DNA of 64,000 bases from Rubrobacter_D sp963840835 (GCA_963840835.1 CAWJAM010000009.1:62001-126000), one strand, 5' to 3'; counted from the stretch's first letter, positions 42,862 to 55,390 are shown. Notes: generated by a model not told the origin, from the letters alone. Numbers and translations are program-made.

Positions 42862-44532
42862 GTGGCCAAAGGAGAGCTAACTCGGGCCAACCGGTCGGGG
42901 AACCTCAGGCGCTTCTCCCAGATCAGCCGGGTCCTCGTCCGCCACGGGTTCGGCTTCGTCTTCGACGTGAGGCGGGACCGGAGGGAGAAGAAGGGCCTGC
43001 AGGAGTTCCTCGCGCCCAACTTCGGCGTGAGGTTACGACTCACCCTCGACGACCTGGGGCCGACTTTCGTGAAATTCGGGCAGGTCCTCTCTACACGCTC
43101 GGACATACTGCCCGAGGGGGTCCTCTCCGAGCTCGAGAAGCTGCAGGACACGGCGAAGCCCATGCCGGCTGGGGTTGCCCAGGAGATTATCGAGCGTGAG
43201 CTCGGGGCCCCAGTCGATGAGGTGTTTGCCTCCTTCGACCCCGTGCCGCTCGGCTCCGCGAGCATCGGGCAGGTCCACAAGGCCGTGCTCCTTACCGGGG
43301 AGACCGTAGCGGTCAAGGTGCAGCGGCCCGAAGCGCCGGGCAGGGTGGGGGGAGACCTCGAGCTCATGCGGGACTTCGCCAACTTGCTCGACCGCAGGTT
43401 CGGGCGTAGGCTCTTCGTGGACGTGCGTGGCCTCGTCGCCGAGTTCGAGGTCGTCATCAGGCGGGAACTCGACTACTCCGCCGAGGCGGAGAACGCCCGC
43501 CGCTTCGCCGCCAACTTCGCCGACACCCTGGTCGTGATCCCCGCGGTCTACCTCGACCTCTCGACCCCCAGGGTGTTGATCGAGGAGTACATCGAGGGAA
43601 CGAGGTTCAGGGACATCCGTCCGCTGACGCTCACTCCCTCCGAGCGGCGGCGCGTCGCCGCCATGGGGGCCGATGCGATCTTCAAGATGGCCTTCCAGGA
43701 CGGCTTCTTCCACGGCGACCCTCATCCCAGCAATCTCCTCCTGACGCCCGCTGGCGAGCTGGCACTGCTCGATTTCGGCATGGTCGGCTACATGAGCCAG
43801 GGCGACATCGAGGCGCTCTCCAGGTTGTTCATCGCCGTGATACAGCGCGACGCCTCGGCGGCGCTACGGGGCCTCGAACGGCTCGGGGTAAGCTACTCGA
43901 CCGAGGTTCGCGGTGACCTGGTGCAGGATCTGCGCGAGTTTCTCAACAAGTATTCGGGTCTCTCCGTGGGGGAGGTCACGCTTGGCCAGGCGCTCTCGGA
44001 GCTCGTCGCGCTCGCGCGCCGCTACAGGCTCAGGATGCCCCCGGTCTTTCCCCTGCTCACCAAGGCGCTCGTGACCGCGGAGGGGCTTGCCCGCTCCATA
44101 GACCCGACCATCAACGTCTACGAGGTCGCCAGGCCCTACGCGCAGAGGCTCCTCAGCGCGCGTTACAGTCCGGAGGCCGTGCGCGAGGTCGTCGAGGAGC
44201 GGGCGATCGAGTACGCCCGCTACGCAGAGGACTTTCCAGAGCAGCTCAGTCAGCTTCTCACAGCCGTCGCCGACGGGGAGCTCGAGGTACAGCTCGAACA
44301 CGGCGGCCTCGACGAGATCATCGGCAGCGTCGACGTGCTCGCGAACCGCCTCGTCTTCGCCGTGGTCACAGCGGCCCTGCTGGTCGGGTCATCGATGCTC
44401 GGAGCCTTCGACGTCGGCGGACCTGAAGTACCCTTCCTCGGCGCATCCGTCATCAGCTTCGTCGGCTATACGCTCGCCCTGATCCTGTCCGGCATTCTTC
44501 TCGTGACTATATTCAGGTCGGGAAGGCTTTAG
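42862..44532 (+). CDS. UbiB/AarF (ABC1) family atypical kinase
   Basis: The ABC1 core is complete: LDDLGPTFVKFGQVLSTRSD (KxGQ motif), PLGSASIGQVHKAVLLTGET then VAVKVQRPEA (Ala-rich loop and Lys), the catalytic FFHGDPHPSNLLLTPAGELA and LLDFGMVG. Two hydrophobic segments at the C-terminus (LVFAVVTAALLVGSSMLG and SFVGYTLALILSGILLVTIF) anchor it. The family supports quinone or lipid handling; in an organism without a seen ubiquinone pathway the role is open. The start is GTG 42862. The left direct repeat of the next module begins 57 bp after the stop. Confidence 0.93.
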   Translation: MAKGELTRANRSGNLRRFSQISRVLVRHGFGFVFDVRRDRREKKGLQEFLAPNFGVRLRLTLDDLGPTFVKFGQVLSTRSDILPEGVLSELEKLQDTAKPMPAGVAQEIIERELGAPVDEVFASFDPVPLGSASIGQVHKAVLLTGETVAVKVQRPEAPGRVGGDLELMRDFANLLDRRFGRRLFVDVRGLVAEFEVVIRRELDYSAEAENARRFAANFADTLVVIPAVYLDLSTPRVLIEEYIEGTRFRDIRPLTLTPSERRRVAAMGADAIFKMAFQDGFFHGDPHPSNLLLTPAGELALLDFGMVGYMSQGDIEALSRLFIAVIQRDASAALRGLERLGVSYSTEVRGDLVQDLREFLNKYSGLSVGEVTLGQALSELVALARRYRLRMPPVFPLLTKALVTAEGLARSIDPTINVYEVARPYAQRLLSARYSPEAVREVVEERAIEYARYAEDFPEQLSQLLTAVADGELEVQLEHGGLDEIIGSVDVLANRLVFAVVTAALLVGSSMLGAFDVGGPEVPFLGASVISFVGYTLALILSGILLVTIFRSGRL

Positions 44533-44588
44533 GTCACAACCGACTCTAAGGATGGAACTCGACGATGACTGTCGCTGGACGTATCGAC

Positions 44589-44659
44589 CCTGCAAGCCAT
44601 CGCGGCCTGACCCGGCCGCAACGAAGGATCAACCCAGATACACCACTCAACGGACTTGA
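44589..44659 (+). repeat. Left ~71-bp direct repeat flanking the araC-VOC-uvrA module
   Basis: It begins CCTGCAAGCCATCGCGGCCT and ends CAACGGACTTGA. It matches 48070-48141 with about four substitutions and one base of length difference. An internal GCGGCC/GGCCGC pair can form a hairpin. Confidence 0.8.
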
Positions 44660-44691
44660 GCACTCCGGCGCGATGTGGCACGATTTCGCAG

Positions 44692-45135
<444 letters not shown>

Positions 45136-45181
45136 AATGAATGCCATGGACACCACCATTCACGAGAGGAGAGTGATTGCC

Positions 45182-45592
45182 ATGGACATCACCATTCACG
45201 CTAGCTTCCTTCCGCACGACGACCCTGACGCCTCCCTTGCCTTCTACCGCGACACCCTAGGCTTCGAGGTCCGCAACGATGTCGGGTACGGTGGGATGCG
45301 TTGGATCACGGTCGGCCCTCCAGGCCAGCCCGGCACGTCCATCGTCCTTCACCCGCCGTCCGCCGACCCGGGCATCACCGACGACGAGAGCCGCACTATC
45401 GCCGAGATGATGGCCAAGGGCACCTACGCCGCCATCCTCCTGGCCACCGCCGACCTCGACGGCGCCTTCGCGCGGCTGCAGGACAGCGTCGCCGAGGTAG
45501 TCCAGGAGCCGACCGAGCAGCCATACGGCGTTCGCGATTGCGCCTTCCGCGATCCCGCGGGCAACATGGTTCGCATCCAGGAGCTGCGCTGA
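45182..45592 (+). CDS. VOC-family protein (bleomycin-resistance/glyoxalase fold)
   Basis: A 136-aa VOC protein: ASFLPHDDPDASLAFYRDTL GFEV at the N-terminus, MRWITVGPPGQPGTSIVLHP, and the C-terminal YGVRDCAFRDPAGNMVRIQE with the Glu ligand. The start ATG 45182 has GAGAGGAG 10 nt upstream. A 22-nt piece around the start is duplicated 36 nt upstream, giving a second in-frame ATG at 45146. It is likely involved in self-protection or detoxification with the UvrA-like ATPase. Confidence 0.88.
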   Translation: MDITIHASFLPHDDPDASLAFYRDTLGFEVRNDVGYGGMRWITVGPPGQPGTSIVLHPPSADPGITDDESRTIAEMMAKGTYAAILLATADLDGAFARLQDSVAEVVQEPTEQPYGVRDCAFRDPAGNMVRIQELR

Positions 45593-45653
45593 GCCAGCCA
45601 GGCGACGCCGACGGAGATCGCCAATACGGTCTCACAAAACGAATGGAGACACG

Positions 45654-48044
<2,391 letters not shown>

Positions 48045-48069
48045 CCGGGGAGGTGACCGCCGAACGGGA

Positions 48070-48141
48070 CCTGCAAGCCATCGCGGCCTGACCCGGCCGC
48101 AGCGAAGGATCACCCCAGATGCACCACGTCAACGGACTTGA
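48070..48141 (+). repeat. Right ~72-bp direct repeat flanking the araC-VOC-uvrA module
   Basis: Second copy of the repeat at 44589-44659. It begins 25 bp after the UvrA-like stop codon and ends 64 bp before relA. Confidence 0.8.
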
Positions 48142-48205
48142 CCGCTGTCAGGCGAAGCCGGAGCGTGCTGAAAGGCGCGAAGCGCCGTGCTGATATAATT
48201 TCGCT

Positions 48206-50431
48206 ATGGAGCCAGTTCGTACAGAAGAACGCCCAAGGGCGATACCGGCGCCGGGCGCAAACATATCTTCTCTCATCGAGAAGGTCTCTGGGTATGGGCC
48301 CGAGGGGACGGAGGAGTTGATCGCGGAGGCCTATAATGCCGCGCATGCCGCCCACAGGGGTCAGGTCCGCAAGAGCGGGGAGCCCTTCGTCTATCACCCG
48401 CTCGCGACGGCCGACGTTCTGGCCGAGCTGCGGCTGGATCCGACGACCATCGCCGCCGCGTTGCTGCACGACGTCCTTGAGGATACGGGCGTAACGAAAG
48501 AGGAATTGGCGGAGCGGTTTGGGGACGAGGTCGCGGAGATCGTGGACGGGGTTACAAAGCTCAAGCGGCTCCCTTCCGGGAACCTGGAGGAGGCGCAGGC
48601 GGAGTCCTTGAGGAAGATGATCGTGGCTATGAGCCGCGACGTGCGCGTCATCATCATCAAGCTCGCCGACAGGCTGCACAACATGAGGACCGTCGCTAAC
48701 CTCAAGCGCGAGACGCAACTCAGGAAGGCGACGGAGACGCTCGAGATCTACGCTCCCCTCGCGCACCGCCTCGGTATCTACTCGATAAAGTGGGAACTCG
48801 AAGACCTCTCTTTTGCCACCCTCCACCCGCGTCGGTATGAGGAGATAAAGAGCCTCGTCGCCGCCAGGCGCGGGGACAGGGAGGCCTTTATCAACGGGAC
48901 GGCGGCGGAGCTCTTGCGCCACCTGCGCGAGACCGGTATAGAGGCCGAGGTTCATGGGAGGGTCAAGCACTTCTACTCCATCTACAACAAGATGGTGCGC
49001 CGCAACAAGGAGTTTAACGAGATCTATGACCTAGCTGGACTTAGGGTCGTGGTGGGGGACGTGCGCGACTGCTACGGCGCCTTGGGCGTTATCCACTCGA
49101 TCTGGAAGCCCATACCAGGCCGTTTCAAGGACTACGTGGCGATGCCGAAGTTCAACATGTACCAGTCGCTTCACACGACGGTGATGTCGAACGAAGGGAA
49201 GCTGCTGGAGATCCAGATTCGGACCTCCGAGATGGACACGACGGCGGAGTTTGGCATCGCCGCCCACTGGATGTATAAGCACGGCCTCACCGACCGCCAG
49301 GTGGACCGCCTGACGTGGCTGAAGAGCATGATGGAGTGGCAGAGGGAGACGACGGACTCAACGGAGTTCATGGAATCGCTAAAAGGCGAGCTCGTCGCCG
49401 ACGAGGTCTTCGTCTTTACGCCGAAAGGCGACGTGGTCAGCCTCCCCAGCGGGGCGACCCCCATAGACTTCGCCTACCACGTCCACACCGAGGTCGGCCA
49501 CCGCACGATAGGGGCCAGGGTAAACGACAGGATCGTGCCCCTCGACTCCGAGCTGGTCTCGGGCGACAGGGTCGAGGTCATCACGGGCAAGAACTCGGGG
49601 CCCAGCCGCGACTGGCTGGCCGTGGTCCAGAGCGGCAGGGCGAGGAACAAGATCCGGCAGTTCTTCAACAAGGCCGACCGCGAGGACAACCTGAGCCTGG
49701 GAAGGGAGAAGATCCTGTCCCTCCTGAAGAAGCGCCGGATAGGCAAGGTCCCATCCGGCATCCTTGAAGACGTGGCGCGCGCGACCAACCATTCCTCCCC
49801 GGACGACATGTTCGCCGCCGTCGGTGCCGGAGTGCTCTCCGCGGACAACGTGGCTAGCCGGATAGTGGAGCAGGTACGCCCCAAGGAAGTAGACGAGCGG
49901 CCCAAGACCCCCGCGCTCACTCCGCTCCCGCTCCCCGGCGATGCCGGCGGAACCGACGAGCAGACCGGGGTTCGAGTCGTGGGGTCGAGCGGCATCCTAA
50001 CCCGCCTCGCCCGTTGCTGCACCCCGATGCCGGGCCACGAGATCGTCGGGTACGTCTCGCTGGGGCGCGGCGTCGTGGTCCACTCCGCGGGCTGCGTGAA
50101 CGCGAGGGCGCTTCAGTCCAGGGACCCCGAGCGCTTCGTCGAGGTCGAATGGGCCAAAGGGTCAGACAAGCTCTTCACCGTCGAGTTGCTCGTAGAGGCC
50201 CTCGACAGGATGCATCTGCTCAAGGACATCACAGCCACGATCTCGGACGCCGGTGTGAACATCCTCTCGGCCAGGGTCGACACCATCGAAGACAGGACCG
50301 CCCTCAGCCGGTTCGCGTTCAAGGCGGCGAGCGTGCAGCACGTCGAGGAGGTTATACGCAAGATCCGGAGCATCCCCGACGTCTACGACGTCTACCGGGT
50401 CTCCCGCGACGGCACGCCCCTGGAGCGCTAG
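48206..50431 (+). CDS. relA: Bifunctional (p)ppGpp synthetase/hydrolase RelA/SpoT
   Basis: This enzyme makes and breaks (p)ppGpp in the stringent response. Hydrolase domain: HPLATADVLAELRLDPTTIA, AALLHDVLEDTGVTKEEL (HD), VRVIIIKLADRLHNMRT. Synthetase domain: GRVKHFYSIYNKMVRRNKEF, EIYDLAGLRVVVGDVRDCYG, YQSLHTTVMSNEG, EIQIRTSEMDTTAEFGIAAH. Then a TGS domain (DEVFVFTPKGDVVSLPSGAT) and C-terminal zinc-finger/ACT parts (LARCCTPMPGHEIVGYVSLG, LKDITATISDAGVNILSARV). Length 741 aa is normal. It starts 64 bp after the right direct repeat. Confidence 0.96.
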   Translation: MEPVRTEERPRAIPAPGANISSLIEKVSGYGPEGTEELIAEAYNAAHAAHRGQVRKSGEPFVYHPLATADVLAELRLDPTTIAAALLHDVLEDTGVTKEELAERFGDEVAEIVDGVTKLKRLPSGNLEEAQAESLRKMIVAMSRDVRVIIIKLADRLHNMRTVANLKRETQLRKATETLEIYAPLAHRLGIYSIKWELEDLSFATLHPRRYEEIKSLVAARRGDREAFINGTAAELLRHLRETGIEAEVHGRVKHFYSIYNKMVRRNKEFNEIYDLAGLRVVVGDVRDCYGALGVIHSIWKPIPGRFKDYVAMPKFNMYQSLHTTVMSNEGKLLEIQIRTSEMDTTAEFGIAAHWMYKHGLTDRQVDRLTWLKSMMEWQRETTDSTEFMESLKGELVADEVFVFTPKGDVVSLPSGATPIDFAYHVHTEVGHRTIGARVNDRIVPLDSELVSGDRVEVITGKNSGPSRDWLAVVQSGRARNKIRQFFNKADREDNLSLGREKILSLLKKRRIGKVPSGILEDVARATNHSSPDDMFAAVGAGVLSADNVASRIVEQVRPKEVDERPKTPALTPLPLPGDAGGTDEQTGVRVVGSSGILTRLARCCTPMPGHEIVGYVSLGRGVVVHSAGCVNARALQSRDPERFVEVEWAKGSDKLFTVELLVEALDRMHLLKDITATISDAGVNILSARVDTIEDRTALSRFAFKAASVQHVEEVIRKIRSIPDVYDVYRVSRDGTPLER

Positions 50432-50439
50432 GAGAAGGT

Positions 50440-51021
50440 TTGCCTGCGAGCGAGATCGAACAGGTCACCGTCTCCATGGACGACTTCGAGGTCAACTCCT
50501 ACGTCATCCACGCCCCCGAAGCCGACATCATCGTCGACGCGGGGGCAGAGCCCGAGAAGATACTCGGCGCGACGCGGGCTCCCGTGGCGGCGATCCTGGT
50601 GACGCACGGTCACGCTGACCACGTGGACGCCCTCGAGTTCGTGCGCAGGGAGACGGGAGCGCCAGTACACATGCACCCGGCCGATGCCGAGGGGAAGGTC
50701 GGGGACTACGAGCCTCTGGAAGACGGGGAGGCGCTCGACGTCGCGGGCCTCGGCATCAGGGTTCTTCACACGCCTGGGCATTCGCCTGGATCGGTCACGT
50801 TCGTGGTTGGCCAGGATCAGATAGTCGGAGACCTCATCCTCCCAGGGAGCGTGGGCCGGACGGACATCCCCGGCGCCTCGTGGGAGGAGATAGAAGACTC
50901 CATCCGCCGCGTGATGCCCCTCTGGGAGGAAGAGACGAGTCTGTACGCCGGCCACGGCCCCGTCCTCACGGCCGCCGAAGAGCTGAGGACCAACCCTTAC
51001 CTGCCCCCCGGTCTCTCGTGA
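50440..51021 (+). CDS. MBL-fold metal-dependent hydrolase (glyoxalase II-like)
   Basis: About 193 aa with SMDDFEVNSYVIHAPEADII, the zinc motif LVTHGHADHVDALEF (H-x-H-x-D-H), HTPGHSPGSVTFVVGQ, VGDLILPGSVGRTDIPGASW with its bridging Asp, and SLYAGHGPVLTAAEEL. Such genes between relA and hisS are common in bacteria; the substrate is probably a thioester like S-lactoylglutathione analogues, or unknown. The start is TTG 50440 after GGAGAAGG, with ATG 50476 as an alternative. The stop overlaps the hisS GTG (GTGA). Confidence 0.9.
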   Translation: MPASEIEQVTVSMDDFEVNSYVIHAPEADIIVDAGAEPEKILGATRAPVAAILVTHGHADHVDALEFVRRETGAPVHMHPADAEGKVGDYEPLEDGEALDVAGLGIRVLHTPGHSPGSVTFVVGQDQIVGDLILPGSVGRTDIPGASWEEIEDSIRRVMPLWEEETSLYAGHGPVLTAAEELRTNPYLPPGLS

Positions 51022-52296
51022 CGGACTACAGAGGTCCGAGGGGTACCTACGACGTTTTTCCAGGTGGCGGGGACCCGCACGAGAGGCCGGAGTTGTGGAC
51101 CTTCGTCGAGGAAAGGGCCCGCGAGCTTCTCGCGAGCTACAACTATTCCGAGATCAGGACGCCCGTCTTCGAGGAGGCGCGGCTCTTCGCCAGGACGGCG
51201 GGGGAGGGCTCGGACATCGTGGTCCAGAAGGAGATGTTTACTTTCACGGACAAGGGCGAGAGGGAGATGGCGCTCAGGCCCGAGGGGACGCCTGGTGCGG
51301 TGCGGGCTTACATCGAGCACAACCTGTACAAGCTGGCCCAGCCGATCAAGCTCTTCTACATCGGTCCGATGTTCCGCCAGGAGCGCCAGCAGAGGGGTCG
51401 CTACAGGCAGCACACCCAGATCGGGGTCGAGGCTCTGGGCACCTCGGACCCGCTCGTTGACGTAGAGGTGATCTCACTCCTCTACGCCATCCACACGGCC
51501 GTGGGCGTAAAGGACGAGATCGTCTACCTGAACAACCTGGGTGACGCTAAGACGAGGCAAACGTACGTCCCCGAACTCCGCGCCTACCTCAAGAGGCACA
51601 GCGCTGAGCTGGACCCCGATTCTCTGGCCCGCATGGAGACGAACCCCTTGCGCACCTTCGACTCCAAGCACGAGGGTACCCAGGCCGTACTTGCGGAGGC
51701 GCCGAGGATCACCTCGTTCCTGAGCGAGGAGGCCTCGGCGCATCTGGCCGCCGTCCTCGAAGGTCTGGGGGCGCTCGGCATCCCCTACGAGATCGACGAC
51801 GGTCTCGTACGCGGCCTCGACTACTACACGATGACGGTGTTCGAGGCCAAGAGCGGCGCCCTGGGAGCCCAGGACACCGTTGGGGCCGGCGGTCGCTACA
51901 ACAGCCTCATCTCCGACCTCGGAGGACCTGACCTCGGGGGCATCGGCTTCGGTTCCGGTGTGGAGCGGATGCTCCTCGCCGCCGCCTCGCACGAGGAGCG
52001 GGCCGGCCTCGGAGTGTTCTTCGTCACCCTCGCGCCCGAGGCTCGCATACCCGCGATCACGGCTCGCTGGAGCGCTGCGCGAAGAGGGGATCTCCTGCGA
52101 CCTCGATTACGGGGGGCGTAGCCTGCGGGCGCAGTTCAAGCAGGCCAACCGCGTCGGGGCGGCATACGCCGTGATAATGGGGGATGACGAGCTGGCCCAG
52201 GGCGTGGCCACGGTGCGCGACATGGCTTCCGGAGAGGAACGCATGGTGCCCTTAGCAGACGGGGCCAAAGACCTGCTGCGGGCCGTCGCCGGCTGA
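51018..52296 (+). pseudogene. hisS: Histidyl-tRNA synthetase with one frameshift near the 3' end
   Basis: The class II synthetase core is intact: YRGPRGTYDVFPGGG, FEEARLFARTAGEGSDIVVQ, MALRPEGTPGAVRAYIEHN (motif 2 region), GPMFRQERQQRGRYRQHTQI, and LVRGLDYYTMTVFEAKSGAL with GAGGRYNSLISDLGG and GIGFGSGVERMLLAA. Near 52050 the frame breaks: removing one G from acgGctcgc restores TLAGALREEG and the anticodon-binding domain continues (DLDYGGRSLRAQFKQANRVG..YAVIMGDDELAQG) to 52296. As sequenced it would stop at 52121 with a wrong tail. hisS is normally essential, so a sequencing error or a second copy elsewhere is likely. Confidence 0.9.
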
Positions 52297-52343
52297 TCTC
52301 CAGCCATGTGGCGCCCGGGCTCTGGTTGTCTCGCTCACCGGCC

Positions 52344-53501
52344 CTACTCGAAAAGCACCATGTACTTTCCCGCTTCGCGGTTCCCGAGGCGCTCGAGGCC
52401 CTCTAGCGCCCCGTCCAGCCCCACGGGGTCGGTGACGATGCGGCTCATGTCGAGTCTGCCGGAGGCCATGAGGCCGATGACGTGGCCGAAGGTGCCAGCA
52501 CCGGAGTGGCCAAGCGAGCCGCGCAGACCGCCCCCGGTGCCCACGAGCCTCTCGGGGTCGATGGAGGCCCTGTGGGGGCCTCTTCCCAGGAGGACCACCG
52601 TTGCGGTGGGGGCCAGGGCCCCGGTGGATGCGTCGATCACGCCCCGCGCGCCGCTGGCCTCGACCCACATGTCTACCCCCCGACCGTTCGTCTCCTCCAT
52701 AGCGGTACGTGCCATCCCGCCTTCGTCCAGCGAGAGGGGATCGTAGACGGCGTCGGCGCCAATCTCCTCCGCTAGGCGCCGGCGGGTGTCGACCGTCTCG
52801 AACGCCAGCACCCGTCCCGCCCCGGCCGCCCGGGCGAGCCCGATGGCGGCGAGCCCGATCGGCCCTCCTCCTATGACGGCAACGCTCGCGCCAGGCAAGA
52901 AAGAAGCCTGGACGAACATGCCCACGTAGGCAACGCTCGTGGGCTCTACGAGGGCGGCCGCCTGGAACCCGCGCTCTTCGCCGAGCGTACCGAGCATCTC
53001 GCCGATGGGCCAGCAGTACTTGGCCCTGGTGACCACGTACTCGGCGTGCGCGCCGTTGAAGGTGAAACCCAGTTCCCCCAGGCGTTCGCAGTAGTTGAAG
53101 AGCCCGCTGCGGCACGTGTAGCACTCCCCGCACCAGGCTATCTCTTCGGAGCACACGGCGTCGCCGGGCTTCAGATCTGTCACGTTCTCGCCGACCTTTT
53201 CTACGACTCCCGAAAACTCGTGCCCCGTGACCACCGGCGTGGACATCATCCCGGGATAGACCATGTACCCCTCGTCGTCCTTCTCGTACATGTGCACGTC
53301 CGAGCCGCAGACGCCGCAGGCCCTGACCCTGATCAGTACCTCGTCGGGCCCAGGGGTGGGCTCAGGAAGCTCGACCACGCGGAAGCGCGGGTGCCTCCAA
53401 ACCAGGTTGCCGTTGCGCGCGAGACGCCGCTCCTCGTCGCCGGCATCCGGGGAATAGCCCCCCCTCGGTTCCCAGTCCGCCTCAACCATCAACGCACGCA
53501 T
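52344..53501 (-). CDS. iolM: Zinc-dependent dehydrogenase, scyllo-inosose 3-dehydrogenase-like (IolM type)
   Basis: A medium-chain alcohol dehydrogenase of 385 aa. Catalytic zinc ligands lie in ACGVCGSDVH and VTGHEFSGVV; structural zinc cysteines in WCGECYTCRSGLFNYC; the NAD site is VIGGGPIGLAAIGLARAAGA. The unusual N-terminus (MRALMVEADWEPRGGYSPDA) with a long segment before CGVCGSD matches the arrangement I recall for Thermotoga IolM, which oxidises keto-inositol in an alternative inositol route. Its place beside iolC-iolE-iolD supports this. Without comparison the exact polyol is not certain; sorbitol- or butanediol-type activity remains possible. Confidence 0.78.
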   Translation of the reverse strand: MRALMVEADWEPRGGYSPDAGDEERRLARNGNLVWRHPRFRVVELPEPTPGPDEVLIRVRACGVCGSDVHMYEKDDEGYMVYPGMMSTPVVTGHEFSGVVEKVGENVTDLKPGDAVCSEEIAWCGECYTCRSGLFNYCERLGELGFTFNGAHAEYVVTRAKYCWPIGEMLGTLGEERGFQAAALVEPTSVAYVGMFVQASFLPGASVAVIGGGPIGLAAIGLARAAGAGRVLAFETVDTRRRLAEEIGADAVYDPLSLDEGGMARTAMEETNGRGVDMWVEASGARGVIDASTGALAPTATVVLLGRGPHRASIDPERLVGTGGGLRGSLGHSGAGTFGHVIGLMASGRLDMSRIVTDPVGLDGALEGLERLGNREAGKYMVLFE

Positions 53502-53522
53502 ACGCTACCTCCTCCTGATCTT

Positions 53523-54221
53523 CTACGCCGTTTCCTCTTCCAGAGGCCCGGGTCCGAACGACCGGATTAACGGCTCCTCAAACCCCACGATGTGGTCGCG
53601 TAACACCTCCGCGGCACGCTCGGCGTCGCCAGAGGCCACGTCCTCCGCAATCCTCCTGTGTTGTTCGGCTTCTCGCGCATACGTGGGCGCGAGCATCCAC
53701 GAGCGCAAGGCGATGGCCCGGAGCTGATCCTGGATCTGGCCCACGGTCTCGATTATGCGCCCGTTGCCGCACCTCGCGATGAGCGCGTCGTGGAATGTAC
53801 GGTTGAGCCCGGAGAGCGCGTACAGGTCCTCACGCCGGGCAGCAACATCCGCGTCGTCTAGCATAGAAAAGAGCGAGCTTCGGTGCTCATCGTCCATGCG
53901 GGGCACCGCCTTCTGTAAGGCGAACGGCTCCAGCAACACGCGCATCTCGTATATCTCCCGCACGTCGTCGGCGGTGAAGTGGCGCACCCGCGCGCCGCGA
54001 AACGGATCGAAGTCCACCAGACCCAGTCGGGCCAGCGACGACAAAGCCTCACGCACCGGCGTCTTGGATACCCCATAAACGCCGGCCAATTCAGCCTCCT
54101 TTAAAGGTTCCCGCGGCAGGAGCCGTCCCCGAAAGATGTCATCCTTGATGCGCTCGGCGATCCGCGGACCCAACGAACCTTGCTCTTTGGATCCACCCCT
54201 GCCTGCAGACCTTGCTTTCAT
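53523..54221 (-). CDS. GntR-family regulator with FCD domain
   Basis: The N-terminal winged helix reads LGPRIAERIKDDIFRGRLLP then REPLKEAELAGVYGVSKTPV and REALSSLARLGLVDF. The C-terminal all-helical FCD effector domain has EIYEMRVLLEPFALQKAVPR, LNRTFHDALIARCGNGRIIE and AEQHRRIAEDVASGDAERAA, with Asp/His metal ligands. Such regulators sense sugar acids or related metabolites. It lies upstream of iolM on the same strand (21 bp) and divergent from the dapA-like gene, so it probably controls both from the gap 54222-54469. Confidence 0.92.
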   Translation of the reverse strand: MKARSAGRGGSKEQGSLGPRIAERIKDDIFRGRLLPREPLKEAELAGVYGVSKTPVREALSSLARLGLVDFDPFRGARVRHFTADDVREIYEMRVLLEPFALQKAVPRMDDEHRSSLFSMLDDADVAARREDLYALSGLNRTFHDALIARCGNGRIIETVGQIQDQLRAIALRSWMLAPTYAREAEQHRRIAEDVASGDAERAAEVLRDHIVGFEEPLIRSFGPGPLEEETA

Positions 54222-54300
54222 ATATCAAATGTTATACTGTTGCAAGAAAGGAAGCAAGGCGGCGATTTCTTGCCGTCACCCGGCGACCGTAGCGCGGGGA

Positions 54301-54414
54301 TGCGCCGAGAACCCCTGCACGGCCCGCGACGCGCTGGAGGCGCTGCGCCTGGCCGAGGCGGCCGACCTCTCCATGCGGGAAGGTCGCCCGGTCCGGTTGG
54401 GCGAGGTCTGGTGA
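54301..54414 (+). pseudogene. C-terminal relic of a Gfo/Idh/MocA-type oxidoreductase
   Basis: The frame reads CAENPCTARDALEALRLAEA then ADLSMREGRPVRLGEVW and stops. This resembles the last helix of inositol 2-dehydrogenase-type proteins (..DALAALRLAEAA..S.REGRPV). There is no upstream dehydrogenase part; the preceding bases belong to the divergent promoter of the GntR gene. The gene was probably deleted, leaving this tail before the dapA-like gene. Confidence 0.6.
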
Positions 54415-54469
54415 AAAGACCCTGACCATTGGTACCTTGTCCGGTTGTCAAGGAGGAACAGAGGAGCTT

Positions 54470-55390
54470 ATGGATTACGCTGACCTTGCGGGAAGGCTTC
54501 GGACCGTTCACGCGATCAACGTTACCCCGTTTCGCGAAGATGGGGGCGTGGACTACGCCTCCCTGGAGAAGAACGTGGAGTTCCTTGTCGCCAACGGGCT
54601 GGAGGTGATCGTCCCGTGCGGCAACACGGGGGAGTTCTACTCCCTGAGCGTGGAGGAGGCGGAGGTCGTTACCCGATTCGTTGTGGAGACAGTCGATGGC
54701 AGGGCGAAGGTACTTGCCGGCATCGGCCACGACACAAAAACAGCGGTTCAGTTGGCCTCATCCGCGCAGGACGCCGGCGCCGACGCCGTCATGATCCACC
54801 AACCCGCCCACCCTTACCTGACCGCGGAAGGCCTGGTGCGGTACTACACCGAGATAGCTGGAGGACTCGAGATCGGAGTAGCCCTGTATGTTCGCCACGA
54901 GGCCATCGACCGGAAGGTCCTTGACCGGGTTACGGCCCTGGAGAACGTGCTGGCGATCAAGTACGCGATCAACGACCTTCCAGGCTTCGGATACCTGGTG
55001 CAGTCCATAGATAATCCGGTCGTCTGGATCTGCGGCACGGCGGAGATGTGGGCGCCGTTCTTCTTCGTCGTGGGTGCGGAAGGATTTACCTCCGGACTGG
55101 TCAACGTCGCCCCCGAGAAGTCGTTGAAGATGCTCTACGGTCTCACGGTGGGGAACCGGGACGCCGTCAGAGCAATTTGGCGCGAGGTGGCCCCGCTGGA
55201 GAGGCTGCGCGCCAAGGCCCACAGCGGGTACAACGTGGCTGTGATCAAGGAGGCTATGGACCTCCTGGGGCTCGCTCCCGGTCGGATCCGGGAACCCGGA
55301 AGCGGGCTGGACGAAAAGGACAGGCAAGAGCTCGTGCGCATCTTGAGGGCGTGGGGAAAACTGGATGAAGGGTCCGACGTCGTGCGGTGA
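54470..55390 (+). CDS. Dihydrodipicolinate synthase/N-acetylneuraminate lyase family protein
   Basis: A TIM-barrel aldolase/dehydratase of 306 aa. Markers: HAINVTPFREDGGVDYASLE, VPCGNTGEFYSLSVEEAEVV, AGIGHDTKTAVQLASSAQDA, GADAVMIHQPAHPYLTAEGL, and the Schiff-base lysine in VLAIKYAIND. In catabolic loci such proteins act on 2-keto-3-deoxy sugars or sugar acids. In an inositol locus it could process a keto-deoxy intermediate; this is inference. The start ATG 54470 has GAGGAG 4 nt upstream. Confidence 0.85.
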   Translation: MDYADLAGRLRTVHAINVTPFREDGGVDYASLEKNVEFLVANGLEVIVPCGNTGEFYSLSVEEAEVVTRFVVETVDGRAKVLAGIGHDTKTAVQLASSAQDAGADAVMIHQPAHPYLTAEGLVRYYTEIAGGLEIGVALYVRHEAIDRKVLDRVTALENVLAIKYAINDLPGFGYLVQSIDNPVVWICGTAEMWAPFFFVVGAEGFTSGLVNVAPEKSLKMLYGLTVGNRDAVRAIWREVAPLERLRAKAHSGYNVAVIKEAMDLLGLAPGRIREPGSGLDEKDRQELVRILRAWGKLDEGSDVVR

